DNA of 62,329 nt. Origin: Selenomonas sp. (GTDB lineage Bacteria; Bacillota; Negativicutes; Selenomonadales; Selenomonadaceae). How positions within the stretch are numbered: the first letter of the stretch is position 1; every line of letters begins with the position of its first letter. The translations under genes were made by a program, and so were the position numbers. Shown piece by piece: positions 16,831 through 27,454 of the stretch. The notes beneath the pieces were generated by a model. It saw only the letters and a program-made list of their open reading frames with translations, made no database searches and was not told the DNA's origin. The stretch is taken from assembly GCA_022482925.1 (NCBI GenBank), contig JAKVOG010000015.1:1-62329 (forward strand), read 5' to 3'.

Positions 16831-19040
16831 CCGATCTGCGCCTCCTTTGGCACCTGCTTGAGCGAGAGGCCGATGCGGCCACGCTGCTCATCTACGCTGA
16901 TGACCATGACGTTGAGGATATCGCCGACCGAGATCACGTCGAGCGGATGCTTGACCCGTTTCTGACTCAGCTCAGAGATATGGATGAGTCCGGCGGTCTT
17001 GATGCCGATATCGACAAAGGCACCAAAGTCCGTGATGTTGCGTACGGTGCCGCGCATGATGGTTCCCGGCTTGATATCCGAGAGCTTCACGATGGCCTGA
17101 CGTGTCAGCGGTGCCGGCAGATCCTCACGGGGATCGCGGCCCGGTTTGGCCAGGGCGTCGAGGATATCGCGGACAGTCGGTGCACCCGCGTTGAGTTCCT
17201 GGGCCAGCCGGGTAGCGTCGACGAGCTTGCTCTTGGCTGCCAGCATGGCGAGCTGATCCTTATCGCTGAGGTCGCTCAGCTCGAATCCGAGCCGGGAAAG
17301 GATCTGCTCAGCCAGCGGGTAGGATTCCGGATGGACCGGCGTATTGTCCAGTGGGGACTTGGCTGCATGGATGCGCAGGAAGCCGGCACACTGGGTAAAG
17401 GCCGCCGGGCCCAGCCGTGGTACTTTCAGCAGCTGGCGGCGGTTCGTGAAGGTGCCGTTCTCGTTGCGGTAGGCGACGATGTTCCTGGCAATCGTCGCAT
17501 TGATGCCGGCAATATGCTTCAGCAGTGCTCCCGAGGCCGTATTGAGGTCTACGCCGACATGGTTGACGGCGGTCTCGATGGTGGCATCGAGGGTATGGGT
17601 CAGTTCCTTCTGATTGACATCATGCTGGTACTGGCCGACGCCGATGGCCTGCGGGTCGATCTTGACGAGCTCGGCCAAAGGATCCTGTACGCGGCGGGCA
17701 ATCGAGACCGCACCGCGGATCGTGACATCGTACTCGGGCAGCTCTTCCTTGGCCAGAGCCGAGGCGGAGTAGACCGAGGCACCGGCCTCATTGGTGATGA
17801 GGTAGTGGACATCGGTCAGGTTGTTGTCCCGGATGAGGTCGGCGGCGAACTGCTCGGTCTCATAGGACGCCGTGCCATTGCCGATGGAGAGCAGCGTCAC
17901 ATGATGCTGTTTGATCAGGGAAAGGACCGTTTTGGCGGCTTCCTCTTTGGCATGGGCACTCTGCGTGACCTGGATGACTCCGTGAGCCACGACATGTCCG
18001 GTCGGATCGACGACGGCCATCTTGCAGCCCGTGCGGTAGCCAGGGTCAAGGCCCATGACCGTATGCCCCGCCAGTGGTGCCTGCAGCAGCAGCTGACGCA
18101 GATTCACGCCAAAAATGCGGATGGCCTGAGCCTCAGCTTCTTCGGTGAGCTGACCGCGGATCTCGCGTTCGAGTGCCGGGAACAGCAGTCGTTTATAGCC
18201 ATCTTCGATGGCAGCGCGCAGCGTGTCATTCCAGATGGAGTCCTGACGGAAGACACGGTGGTAGATGCGGTCGCAGTTGTCCACGTGATCGATGGTCATG
18301 CGGACTTTGAGGCAGCCCTTCTTCTCGCCGCGGTTGATGGCCAGAATACGATGGGATGGCAGGGTATGGATGAGTTCCTCGAAGTCATCATACATCTCGA
18401 AGACCTGAGCATCTTCGGCTGATTTGTCCAGTTCGGTGGCAATATGGCCATTATTCCAGATCCGGCTGCGCATGTGCTTGCGCAGGTCGGCATCCTCCAT
18501 GACGGTTTCGGCTACGATGTCCATGGCACCGGCCAGGGCATCCTCGGCTGTTTCGATGCCTTTTTCCGCATCGATGAATTTGGCCGCTTCTTCAGCGGGC
18601 GTGCCATGGCGCTGTGCCTGCAGCAGGATGGCATTCGACAGCGGCTCCAGTCCTTTTTCACGGGCAATCTGCGCCCGGGTCCGTTTCTTCTGTTTATATG
18701 GAAGATAAAGATCCTCCAGGTCCTGGAGCTTGGTGGTCTTTTCGACCGCTGCCCGCAGTTCATCGGTGAGTTTGCCCTGTTCTTCAATCTTACCCAGGAT
18801 CTCTTCCTGACGCTTCACGAGATTGCGCAGATAGGTCAGGCGCTCTTCCAGTGTGCGGAGCTGTTCGTCTTCCAGTGAACCCGTGGCTTCCTTGCGGTAA
18901 CGGGCGATGAATGGCACGGTATTGCCGTCGTCGAGCAATCCCATGGCAGCTTCTACCTGCTTGGGACGAACCTTGAGTTCTTTGGCGATAACGGCCGGAA
19001 TATCTTTTGTCAGCATGTTTGGCACCAACTTTCTTTTCAT
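16827..19040 (-). CDS. tex: Tex-family RNA-binding protein
   Basis: Tex is a cytosolic transcription accessory factor that binds nucleic acids. About 737 residues: an N-terminal helical region with LLDDGNTVPFIARYRKEATG, a YqgF/RuvC-like domain (VMGLDPGYRTGCKMAVVD), helix-hairpin-helix motifs (LNTASGALLKHIAGIN) and a C-terminal S1 domain (GTIMRGTVRNITDFGAFVDIG). The start is uncertain: ATG at 19040 has GGAAG five bases upstream, but TATAAT at 19056-19051 would leave almost no leader, so ATG at 19016 is the alternative. It is followed by the fused CobT-like gene with a four-base overlap. Confidence 0.95.
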   Translation of the reverse strand: MKRKLVPNMLTKDIPAVIAKELKVRPKQVEAAMGLLDDGNTVPFIARYRKEATGSLEDEQLRTLEERLTYLRNLVKRQEEILGKIEEQGKLTDELRAAVEKTTKLQDLEDLYLPYKQKKRTRAQIAREKGLEPLSNAILLQAQRHGTPAEEAAKFIDAEKGIETAEDALAGAMDIVAETVMEDADLRKHMRSRIWNNGHIATELDKSAEDAQVFEMYDDFEELIHTLPSHRILAINRGEKKGCLKVRMTIDHVDNCDRIYHRVFRQDSIWNDTLRAAIEDGYKRLLFPALEREIRGQLTEEAEAQAIRIFGVNLRQLLLQAPLAGHTVMGLDPGYRTGCKMAVVDPTGHVVAHGVIQVTQSAHAKEEAAKTVLSLIKQHHVTLLSIGNGTASYETEQFAADLIRDNNLTDVHYLITNEAGASVYSASALAKEELPEYDVTIRGAVSIARRVQDPLAELVKIDPQAIGVGQYQHDVNQKELTHTLDATIETAVNHVGVDLNTASGALLKHIAGINATIARNIVAYRNENGTFTNRRQLLKVPRLGPAAFTQCAGFLRIHAAKSPLDNTPVHPESYPLAEQILSRLGFELSDLSDKDQLAMLAAKSKLVDATRLAQELNAGAPTVRDILDALAKPGRDPREDLPAPLTRQAIVKLSDIKPGTIMRGTVRNITDFGAFVDIGIKTAGLIHISELSQKRVKHPLDVISVGDILNVMVISVDEQRGRIGLSLKQVPKEAQIG

Positions 19041-19095
19041 TAACTCTTCCATTATAGCACAGCTCAAATAAAACGTCCTCGCCCTGCTATAATGC

Positions 19096-19124
19096 TTGAC
19101 AGTTGATCATTTTTTAATTAAAAT
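19096..19124 (+). promoter_or_regulatory. Promoter of the Fur/PerR gene
   Basis: TTGACA, a 17-nt spacer and TAAAAT lie about 70 bases upstream of the start codon. Confidence 0.65.
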
Positions 19125-19193
19125 TAATACAAATGGAGAATTATTATTTATTAAAATATCCAATGAGGCAAGCCTCAGAAAGGAACCTGGGTG

Positions 19194-19631
19194 ATGACTA
19201 TGTTGAAACCGAAGGAAGTGACTGCGCTGCTGCGGGAGCGCGGTTTCAAAGTAACCACTCAGCGGCTGGCGGTCTATAACGTGCTGGCCCATACGACGGC
19301 GCATCCGAATGCCGAGACCATCTATCAGGAACTGCAGTCGCACTATCCGACCATGAGCCTGGCTACCGTCTATAAGTCCTTGACCATCCTGTGTGAGGTC
19401 GGTCTGGCGCAGGAGCTCAATGTCAGTGAGGACTCGTTCCGCTATGATGCGAATACGCAGCCGCATCCGCATATCCGCTGCACGCGCTGTGGCCGGGTCG
19501 ATGATGTGATGCAGCTGCCACCGGATGCATTGGAGACCCAGGCTGCCCGGGAAACAGGCTATGCGATCCAGGCACATCAGTACTATTTCTTTGGACTCTG
19601 CCCTGACTGCCAGCATCAGAAGAAACATTGA
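19194..19631 (+). CDS. Fur-family repressor, PerR-like
   Basis: A 145-residue metalloregulator. The winged HTH covers residues 10-75 (KVTTQRLAVYNVL and TVYKSLTILCEVG). A structural zinc site is visible as CTRCG (Cys96 and Cys99) and C-terminal CPDC; HPHIRC supplies the regulatory metal histidines. The short, Cys4-type layout and lack of the Fur His-rich motif favour a PerR-like peroxide sensor, but Fur or Zur cannot be excluded. AAGGAAC precedes the ATG at 19194; a GTG directly before it is also possible. Confidence 0.88.
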   Translation: MTMLKPKEVTALLRERGFKVTTQRLAVYNVLAHTTAHPNAETIYQELQSHYPTMSLATVYKSLTILCEVGLAQELNVSEDSFRYDANTQPHPHIRCTRCGRVDDVMQLPPDALETQAARETGYAIQAHQYYFFGLCPDCQHQKKH

Positions 19632-19752
19632 GACAGCTGGGAATATTGCGGTCTGTTCGTCAGTTTTGACAGACGGAGAGCGATGTGATACGCTGGACTT
19701 ATTTGCAGGTAGTTTACAGAATAAGTGACTAAGATAGGGGATATCAGATAAT

Positions 19753-20517
19753 ATGCAGGTATCTGTACTGGCCAGCGGCAGTAAAGGCAATGCGGTCTAT
19801 GTGGAGATGGATGGTACCAGGCTCCTGATCGATGCCGGAATCAGCGCGACGAAAATCAAGAAGGGCCTGGCGGCGGAAGGTGTCGATGCAGCCAGCCTTG
19901 ATGGCGTTTTGGTTACGCATGAGCATCGCGATCATATTGCAGGGCTTACGACTCTTTCCAAGTGGTACCATCTGCCCATATTCACGCGGCAGGGAACCAT
20001 TGAAAACATGAGCTGCCGGTCTGCCGTGCCAGCGGACTGTTTCCATCCGATTACCGGCTCATTTGAGCTCAATGGGATCCGGGTGGAACCGTTCAATATC
20101 TCCCATGATGCGGCAGACCCTGTGGGTTATCGTATCTGTGGTTCAAGATGCTGCACGCTGGCGACGGATCTTGGTTTTGTGACGTCCAGCGTTCAGGCGG
20201 CTATTGATGGGGCAGATGTACTGGTGCTTGAGGCGAATCATGATCCGGACGTATTGAAGAATGGTGCGTATCCATGGTCGCTCAAGCGCCGCATCCTGTC
20301 GAATCGTGGGCATCTGGCGAATTCAGATGCGGCCTGGGCCCTGGTCCGGATGAAGAAGCGTCCGGCGAAGGTATTCCTGGCGCATCTGTCTGAAGAGAAC
20401 AACCGGCCGGAACTGGCACGGGAAACTGTGCAGGACATACTGGACCGGCAGGGCGTCCAGCTCGATCTCATGGTAACCAGCCAGAGTGAAGCCGTCAGCC
20501 TGCACTCCGTCAACTGA
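19753..20517 (+). CDS. walJ: Metallo-beta-lactamase fold hydrolase, WalJ/YycJ type
   Basis: A 254-residue cytosolic metallo-hydrolase. The metal motif THEHRDHIAG places His56, His58, Asp60 and His61; DAGIS precedes it and EANHDPD and LAHLSEENN complete the family pattern. In Bacillus and Streptococcus the WalJ/YycJ protein is found beside a HtrA protease and RlmH, and the same walJ-htrA-rlmH order is seen here, without the WalRK genes. The proposed role is coordinating cell division or DNA metabolism; the substrate is not known. Confidence 0.88.
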   Translation: MQVSVLASGSKGNAVYVEMDGTRLLIDAGISATKIKKGLAAEGVDAASLDGVLVTHEHRDHIAGLTTLSKWYHLPIFTRQGTIENMSCRSAVPADCFHPITGSFELNGIRVEPFNISHDAADPVGYRICGSRCCTLATDLGFVTSSVQAAIDGADVLVLEANHDPDVLKNGAYPWSLKRRILSNRGHLANSDAAWALVRMKKRPAKVFLAHLSEENNRPELARETVQDILDRQGVQLDLMVTSQSEAVSLHSVN

Positions 20518-20547
20518 GTCAAATCATTACACATGGAGGGGTTTTTG

Positions 20548-21687
20548 ATGAAAGCGTTCTTTAATTCCTGGAATACGAAGAAAAAAACACATTTGCTGCT
20601 GGCCGCGATGATGGCGGCATCAGTGGTGACATTCTCGGGCTGTTCGCTGGGGACTGCCGCGGATAATACCAGCGTGCAGACCACGTCAGCGGCCAAACAG
20701 GCTGCAGCGAATAACGCGAATCTCTCAGATGCCCGCAATACACCGGTGGTCCGGGCGGCCAAGGCCGTAGGACCGACCATCGTCGGTATCACGAACAAGG
20801 CGGTGGCCCGTGACTGGTTCAATAATCCGGTCGAGACCGAGGGCGTTGGTTCCGGCGTGATCTTCAAGAATGATGGCGGAGACAGCTATATCGTAACGAA
20901 TAACCATGTTGTCAGCGGCGCCAAGGAACTGGTCGTTTCGCTGCCGGATGGCCGCAGCCTCAAGGGCAAGCTGGTCGGTGCAGATGAGCTGACCGATCTG
21001 GCTGTCGTCAAGGTCGGCGATGGAAAACTGCCGACGGCGAAGTTTGGTGATTCAGATCAGATCGTTGTAGGTGAGCCGGCTATTGCTATTGGCAACCCGA
21101 TGGGATTGGAGTTCCAGGGGAGCGTGACCAGTGGCGTAATCAGCGCGTTGAACCGTACGCTGGATATCAGCGATAAGCGGGTCAAGCTGCTGCAGACTGA
21201 TGCAGCAATCAATCCGGGCAATTCAGGTGGAGCCCTGGTCAATGCCGATGGTGAAGTCATTGGCATCAACAGTGCGAAAGTTGCCGCCAATGGCGTCGAG
21301 GGCATGGGCTTTGCCATCCCGATCAATACGTACAGACGGTTATTGATTCCCTGATGACCAAGGGCTATGTTGCCCGTCCATATCTGGGCGTTTCGGTATT
21401 CGATCCGGAAACGGCTGGCCGCTATGGTTATCAGCTTAATATCGACAAGGGTGTCTATGTATTCCAGCTCACGCTCAATGGTCCTTGTGGCAAAGGCCGG
21501 TCTGCAGCGTGGCGACATCATTCTCAAGCTTGATGATAAAGAGACCAACAGCGTTCCGGATCTCCGGGCGAAAGTTGCCGAGCATAAAGTCGGCGATACC
21601 GTCAAGGTGACCTATGATCGCAATGGCAGTCAGCAGAGTGCCGATGTGGTCCTGGAAGAGATGCCACAGGATAAAAGCAATAAATGA
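20548..21687 (+). CDS. htrA: HtrA/DegP-type serine protease (frameshifted)
   Basis: An envelope protease that degrades misfolded proteins. Starting from ATG 20548 (GGAGGGG upstream), the N-terminus is a signal sequence ending in SGC with Cys32, so it may be a lipoprotein. The catalytic triad is visible: His120 (TNNHVVSG), Asp150 (ELTDLAVVK) and Ser226 (NPGNSGGAL). A PDZ domain follows (PYLGVSVFD, then AKAGLQRGDIILKLDD). Two lost bases, near 21333 and 21486, break the frame; the pieces join cleanly into about 380 residues. The stop overlaps the rlmH start. Confidence 0.92.
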
Positions 21688-22162
21688 AACTGACGATTGT
21701 CTGTGCAGGCAGGATCAAGGAGAAATACCTGAGCGCCGGGATCGCTGAATTCATGAAGCGGCTGCGCCCGTTCGCACAGGTAGAGATCCGTGAGATCCAT
21801 GAAGAGAAGATGCCGGATGAGCCGTCGGCTGCTGAGAAAGAACAGGTCCTGCATAAGGAAGGGGAGAAAGCTGTTGAAGCTTGTACCCGCGGGCAGTTAT
21901 CTGTTTGTGCTCGATGTATACGGGGCTGAGATGGCCTCGGAGCAGCTGGCCGCAAGATTGACCAGCTGGGTATCAGGGCCGGAGCAATATCACGTTCCTG
22001 ATTGGTGGTGCCTTTGGGCTGTCGAAGGAAGTCCGGGCGGCGGCAGATGAGCGTCTTAGCTTCTCCCAGCTCACCTTCACGCACCAGATGGTTCGTTTGC
22101 TGCTGGTCGAGCAGATCTATCGGGCGTTCAAGATCAACCGGCATGAAAAATACCATTGGTAG
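21684..22162 (+). CDS. rlmH: 23S rRNA pseudouridine-1915 N3-methyltransferase (frameshifted)
   Basis: RlmH methylates pseudouridine 1915 of 23S rRNA in assembled ribosomes. The protein should be about 159 residues. The start MKLTIVCAGRIKEKYL, the central SYLFVLDVYGAEMASEQLA, and the SAM-binding knot ITFLIGGAFGLSKEVR and FTHQMVRLLLVEQIYRAFKI are present but lie in different frames because of shifts near 21870, 21958 and 21990. The end KYHW and stop at 22160-22162 are as in the family. It overlaps htrA by four bases. Confidence 0.92.
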
Positions 22163-22172
22163 TCATGTATGT

Positions 22173-22206
22173 AAAAAGCCTGTTCCATTTCATGGGGCAG
22201 GCTTTT
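22173..22206 (+). terminator. Terminator after rlmH
   Basis: AAAAAGCCTG pairs with CAGGCTTTT around a small inner CCAT/ATGG stem. Confidence 0.85.
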
Positions 22207-22255
22207 GTGGTATGATATAGGTTAGATTTAACAGCTCGGACAGCGGGAGTGAGTA

Positions 22256-24249
22256 TTGGGAATGAAAAAACAGAGATCGGCAGTTCAGAAGCAGGTGAAT
22301 AGGCTGGCACTGGTGATGATGGTTATGATGGGCTTTATCGTCTTGCGCTATGGTTGGCTGCAGCTGGTTGAAGGCAATGAATTGTCAGAACGGATGAAAA
22401 ATCAGGTTGGACACGATTTTGCCATTCAGTCACCACGAGGAACAATTCTGGATCGCAATGGGCGCGAACTGGCAGTAAGCACAATGACGAAGTCGCTCTA
22501 TATCGATCCGGCTCATGTCAAGGACCCGCAGGCAGTGGCTGAGGATCTGGCGCCACTTATCGGTAAAGTCAGGAGCAGGATATCCTCGATGATATTGCAG
22601 TAGGGCGGCGGATTTGTCTGGGTGAAGCGGCGTATGGAACAGCCTGAGTATGAGGCGGTACGAAAGCTTATCAAGGAAAAATCTTATTCGGACTGCATGA
22701 ATTTTCGGGATGAGGCGAAGCGCTATTACCCGAATGATGTTCTGGCAGCGAATGTGCTGGGCTTTGTGGGAACCGACGACAAAGGCCTGGATGGTATCGA
22801 GCAGGGACATGGATGGTCTGCTGAAGGGCGAAGTCAAAGAGTCCTATCTGACAACAGGACCGTCGGGACCGTCCAATCCTGGACTCGATCTTTTCCAGCA
22901 GCCGTCATTATCGTGGCGACTACTGCAAGACGGTCCAGCTGACGCTCGACAGCGCCATCCAGTTCATCGTTGAGCAGGAACTGGATCGGGCTGTCGCTGA
23001 GAACAGCCCGAAGTCGATCACGTGCGTGGTCATGAATCCGAAGACGGGCGAGGTACTGGCTATGGCCACCCGGCCGTCCTATAATCCAAATAAATTCTGG
23101 GACTATCAGCCGGAAGCATGGAAGAATAAGGCGGTATCCTTTATTTATGAGCCGGGCTCGACTTTCAAGGCGGTTGTGGCAGCTGCAGCCTTGCAGGAGA
23201 AGACCGTGACGCCGAATCAGGTATTCGTCGATCCGGGGTATGTCATGGTATCGGGGCGCCGCATCCAGAACTGGAGCGGTACGAGCTTTGGTACGGTCAC
23301 GTTCACAGATGTAGTCAAGCAGTCACTGAATACGGGCTTTGCCCAGGTTGGCCTGCGGCTGGGGGCCGGGAATTTGATCAAGTATGCCAAGGCGTTTGGC
23401 TTTGGTGTGCCAACCGGCATCGATCTGCCGGCGGAGGAAGGCGGTATCCTGTTCAATCCGGAGGATATGCGCGACTCGGATATTGCGACGATGTCCATCG
23501 GGCAGAGTATCGCGGTGACGCCCTTGCAGCTGGTAACGGCAATGTCGGCCATCGCCAATGATGGTGTGCTGCTGAAGCCGCATATCATCAAGTCGGTTCG
23601 CAATGCGGATGGTTCCACCTACGAGGAGCGGGACACGACGGAAGTCCGTCGTACAATCGATTCCGCTACGGATAAGACGCTGGTCGGTCTGCTGGAGCAG
23701 GTTGTCGCCAGCGGCGGCGGCTCGAAAGCAGCCGTCAAAGGCTATCGGATTGGCGGCAAGACCGGTACGGCCCAGAAGATCCGCGAGGATGGCAGCGGCT
23801 ATATGGAAGGCCGTTATATTGCATCCTTCTGTGGTTTCGCACCAGTTGAAGATCCTCAGCTTACCGTGCTGGTCATGATCGATGATCCGGGAACGGGCAA
23901 TTATTATGGTGGTCAGATTGCGGCGCCGGTAGCCAGCCGGATTTTTGCGCAGTTGTTCCGTTATCTCCATATTGAACCATCAAGCGATCCGTTTGCCGGG
24001 ATGGCGCCATCAAAATCCAGCCAGCCTAAGGCTAAGACGGATACGACGTATACTGGCGAGATACCGGATGGTAAGGTCGTGGTTCCAAGCTTTGCGGGCA
24101 AGAGCCTGAGGGAGGCCGCCAGGCTGGCAGCTGACAGGGGCCTGAGCTTTGAGAGCGATGGCTCGGGCTATGCGGCCGGACAGAGTATTCCCTTGAATAC
24201 ATTAGTGGATAAAGGCAGCAGCATAACGGTCTATTTTAAGCCCGATTAA
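22256..24249 (+). CDS. Class B penicillin-binding protein with PASTA domain (frameshifted)
   Basis: A peptidoglycan transpeptidase of the FtsI/SpoVD type anchored in the inner membrane. One N-terminal membrane helix (about residues 15-35) is followed by the dimerisation domain (SPRGTILDRNGRELAVS), the transpeptidase domain with EPGSTFK (active serine near 23158), SLN and GGKTGTAQK, and one PASTA domain at the C-terminus (VVPSFAGKSLREAARLAADRG). Four or more single-base shifts between 22570 and 22910 break the region before the transpeptidase. The start is either TTG 22256, well spaced from GGGAG, or ATG 22262. It stands alone, not in a dcw cluster, so a role in division or elongation is open. 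Confidence 0.88.
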
Positions 24250-24299
24250 AGTGGTCTGAATTCGTCCGTAGGGCGGCTGGAAAAAGAAAAAAGATTCTT

Positions 24300-24345
24300 T
24301 CAAAGACACTTGTACCTTTATTGTGTGCGGGTGTCTTTTTTGTAA
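24300..24345 (+). terminator. Terminator after the PBP gene
   Basis: AAAGACAC pairs with GTGTCTTT and is followed by a T run. Confidence 0.75.
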
Positions 24346-24388
24346 ACATTTTTTTTAGAAACCGGTAATTTTCTCAATTTCATGTTAC

Positions 24389-24426
24389 TTGTGAAAAAAG
24401 TAATTTGCAAATTATATTTTTCACAA
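24389..24426. promoter_or_regulatory. 38-bp palindrome upstream of rseC-rnf
   Basis: The outer arms TTGTGAAAAA and TTTTTCACAA flank a perfect 14-bp palindrome, TAATTTGCAAATTA, with only AG/TA unpaired between them. It lies exactly in the upstream region of rseC, about 100 bases before the start. The outer heptamers equal Rex half-sites (TTGTGAA/TTCACAA), but Rex sites are normally 18 bp without this core, so the binding protein is unknown. Confidence 0.6.
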
Positions 24427-24525
24427 ATAATAAACAACAGGAATTTTTAAAAGAGAAGCGAATAGAATAAGTATGTACCTGCGGTAATATCATCGCAAAT
24501 TCGTGGCATTATGGAGGTGAGCCGG

Positions 24526-24944
24526 ATGAAACAAGAACAAGGACTTGTCATCGAACTGCACGATGGACTGGCAAGAATCAAGGTTGGGCGTCATACAGAG
24601 TGTGTAAGCTGCGGCGCTTGTCCGTCCAGTCAGCATGTTATGGTGGAGGCGGTAAACAAGCTGGGAGCAAAACCGGGACAACGCGTGAAAGTTTGAGCTG
24701 CAGGAGCAGCACATGCTTACGGGGGCCTTTGTGGTATTTGTCCTGCCACTGCTCTGTGCAGGCACTGGGCGCAGTCCTGGGCTGGCAGATCGGGCCATGG
24801 GCAGGGAATACAGGGCGATGCGCCGATCGTGATCTGGCGCGGTAGGTCTGCTTCCTGCTGTCGTTAGTGATGGTGAAGGCCTTCGATCGTAAGGCTGCAC
24901 GGAACCAGGGACTGAAACCGGTTATCATAGAGATTATCGAGTGA
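24526..24944 (+). CDS. rseC: RseC/SoxR-reducing membrane protein (frameshifted)
   Basis: A small inner membrane protein of the RseC family, normally about 140 residues, often encoded with rnf/rsx genes. The N-terminal cytoplasmic domain has the cysteine cluster CVSCGACPSS. After residue 56 the frame is broken several times (about 24706, 24762, 24815 and 24846). Across the shifts two membrane helices can be read: GAFVVFVLPLLCA and a second ending before VKAFDRKAARN, with stop at 24942. In E. coli RseC assists reduction of SoxR together with the Rsx complex. It leads the rnf operon here. Confidence 0.8.
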
Positions 24945-25019
24945 TATTCGGTTTCGTGCATTGCAGGAATCATGGATGAGGCAGAGATCATTTTTAGGAG
25001 AGCTATGAGGTGATTGTTC

Positions 25020-26382
25020 ATGTTCAAGAGTTTTCTTGGCGGGATTCATCCGCATGATGGCAAGGAACTGGCAAAAGATCAGCCGATCGAAACCATGCCG
25101 GTACCGCAGCAGCTTGTCGTGCCGATGAGTCAACACATTGGTGCACCGTGTGCGCCTACTGTGAAGGTAGGCGATATGGTGAAGCGGGGACAGCTGATCG
25201 GGACCAGTCCTGCGTTCATGCATGCGGATATCCATGCGCCAGTGTCCGGCAAGGTCGTAAAGATCGAGACCCGACCCCATTCGGGGCGTATCAGCTGTCA
25301 GGCTGTTGTCATCGAGAGCGATGGCGAGGATGCCTGGGTCGAAGGATTGCCGCTCAACCGGGATTGGACGACAATGACGAATGAGGAGATTCTCGGTGCA
25401 ATCCAGTCTGCCGGTATCGTCGGCATGGGGGGGGCAACGTTCCCGGCCCATATCAAACTCAAGCCAGCGAAACCGGTTGACATACTGATTCTGAATGGTG
25501 CAGAGTGCGAGCCGTATCTGACGGCAGACTATCGTCTGATGCTTGAAGAAGCGGACAAGATTGTTACGGGTACCCGGATCCTGGGCAAGATCCTTGGGGT
25601 GAAGCGCTCTGTGATCGGTATCGAAGACAATAAGCCGGAAGCCATCAAGGTGATGCAGCAGGCTTGTGCCGGTAAGGATATCGAGGTAGCTGCCCTGAAG
25701 ACGAAATATCCACAGGGCGCAGAGAAGATGCTTATCAAGGTCATCGCTGACCGCGAAGTGCCGATGGGCGGACTGCCGATGGATGTCGGGGCTGTGGTGC
25801 AGAATGTCGGTACGGTAGCCGCTATCACGGATGCCGTCGTGGCTGGCCTGCCACTCACCGAGCGTATCACGACTGTATCCGGCGATGCCATCGCGCAGCC
25901 GAAAAACCTGCGCGTGCGTATCGGTACGGCGTATCGGGATGCCATCGCTTATTGCGGCGGCTTCAAGGAAACGCCGGATAAATTGCTGGCTGGCGGCCCG
26001 ATGATGGGCATGGCTCAGTTCTCCGAGGATGTGCCGATCATGAAGGGATCGTCTGGCATTCTGGCTTTGACGAAGAAGATCACGGAGCATGGCCCGGAGA
26101 TGAACTGCATCCGTTGTGGCCGCTGTGTGAAGGCCTGCCCGATGGGGCCTGGTGCCAAGTATGCTCTCCATTCTCTCGCAGCGTGAAGACTTCAACAGCT
26201 GCCGGGATGACTATGGATTGATGAACTGCGTGGAATGTGGCAGCTGTACCTTTGTCTGCCCGGCTAAACGCAATATCGTACAGTATATCAAGAACGCCAA
26301 GGGCGTTATCCGCGCCGAGCAGGCAGCAGCGAAAGCTAAAGCAGCGGCGGAGCAGGCAAAGAAGGGGGCGGCTGCCAAATGA
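25020..26382 (+). CDS. rnfC: Rnf complex subunit C (frameshifted)
   Basis: RnfC is the NADH-binding, iron-sulfur subunit of the Rnf ferredoxin:NAD+ oxidoreductase. It starts FKSFLGGIHPHDGKELAKDQP, as in the family, and contains the flavin/NADH-binding region GIVGMGGATFPAHIK, then two four-cysteine clusters, CIRCGRCVKACP and CVECGSCTFVCP. An extra base near 26150 separates the two clusters into different frames. The alanine/lysine-rich tail (AAAKAKAAAEQAKKGA) is typical of short RnfC proteins. The stop overlaps rnfD by four bases. Confidence 0.94.
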
Positions 26383-27454
26383 GTGAAGAAGCAGTAAAAC
26401 AGCCGATAGCAGAACAGCCGGCAGCAAAGCCGGTCGTGAAACCGGCACCGAAACCGGCAGCACCGGCAGATCCGATGTTCACTATCTCGGCTTCGCCGCA
26501 TATCCGTGATGAGGAAACTATCCCGCACATCATGTGGCAGGTCAATGCAGCCCTGCTGCCGGCGGCAGTCTTTGCCGTCTGGTGGTTTGGCGTACCGGCA
26601 CTCATCAATATGGTCGTTGGTGCCGTAGTGGCCGTGGCCTCAGAGTATGTCTGGCAGAAAGCCATGCATAAGCCATTGACTGCTTTTGACGGCAGTGCCT
26701 GCATTACGGGCCTGCTCATGGCGATGTCGATGTCCCCGCTGCTGCCGCCGTATATGGTGGCCATCGGTTCGATCATTGCCATTGTCGTAGCCTAAGCAGT
26801 CCATGGGCGGTCTGGGCTTCAATATCTTCAACCCGGCCCATATCGGTCGTGCGGCGCTCATGGTATCCTGGCCGGTCGCAATGACGACCTGGTCGAAGAT
26901 GCAGGACGTTGGTGCCGGTGTCGATGCGATGACCAGCGCTACCCCGCTCAATATCCTCAAGATGCAGGGGCTATGATGCCCTGGTCAATACCTTTGGCAG
27001 CCAGGCGCATATGTATATGACGATGTTCCTGGGGACCCGCAATGGTTCCCTGGGTGAGACCAGTACGGTACTGCTGCTGATCGGCGGCCTGTACCTGATC
27101 TGGAAAGGCTATGTGAACTGGGTCGTTCCAGTGGCAATGATCCTGACGGTCGGTGTCCTGACCTGGGTCTTCGGACCGGCAGGCCTGTTCTCCGGCGACC
27201 CGATCTTCCACATGATGGCCGGCGGACTGATCCTGGGTGCCTTCTTCATGGCAACGGATATGGTTACGATTCCGATGACGGTCAAAGGCCAGATCATCTT
27301 TGCTGTAGGCGCTGGTGCAATCACGGTACTGATTCGTCTGCTCGGCGGCTATCCGGAGGGCGTCTGCTACTCCCTGCTGCTGATGAACGCATTGACGCCG
27401 CTGATCGATCGCTTCGTGAAACCGGAAATCTTTGGTGCAGGGGGGAATAAATGA
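26379..27454 (+). CDS. rnfD: Rnf complex subunit D (frameshifted)
   Basis: RnfD is a membrane subunit with covalently bound FMN, part of the ion pathway. A proline/alanine-rich cytoplasmic lead of about 30 residues precedes the usual [20 protein letters not shown] start. The FMN attachment region is visible as TSATPLN. Two indels, near 26795 and 26970, split the gene into three frames; the pieces join to about 358 residues. The ending [18 protein letters not shown] is typical. It overlaps rnfG by four bases. Confidence 0.94.

Noticed and set aside
14950..18900. Long plus-strand open frames opposite cobT-like and tex genes
   Set aside because: They are mirror frames caused by high GC; the minus-strand proteins match known families throughout.
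24389..24426. Standard Rex operator
   Set aside because: The half-sites match but are about 24 nt apart with another palindrome between them; a normal Rex site is 18 bp with a short spacer.
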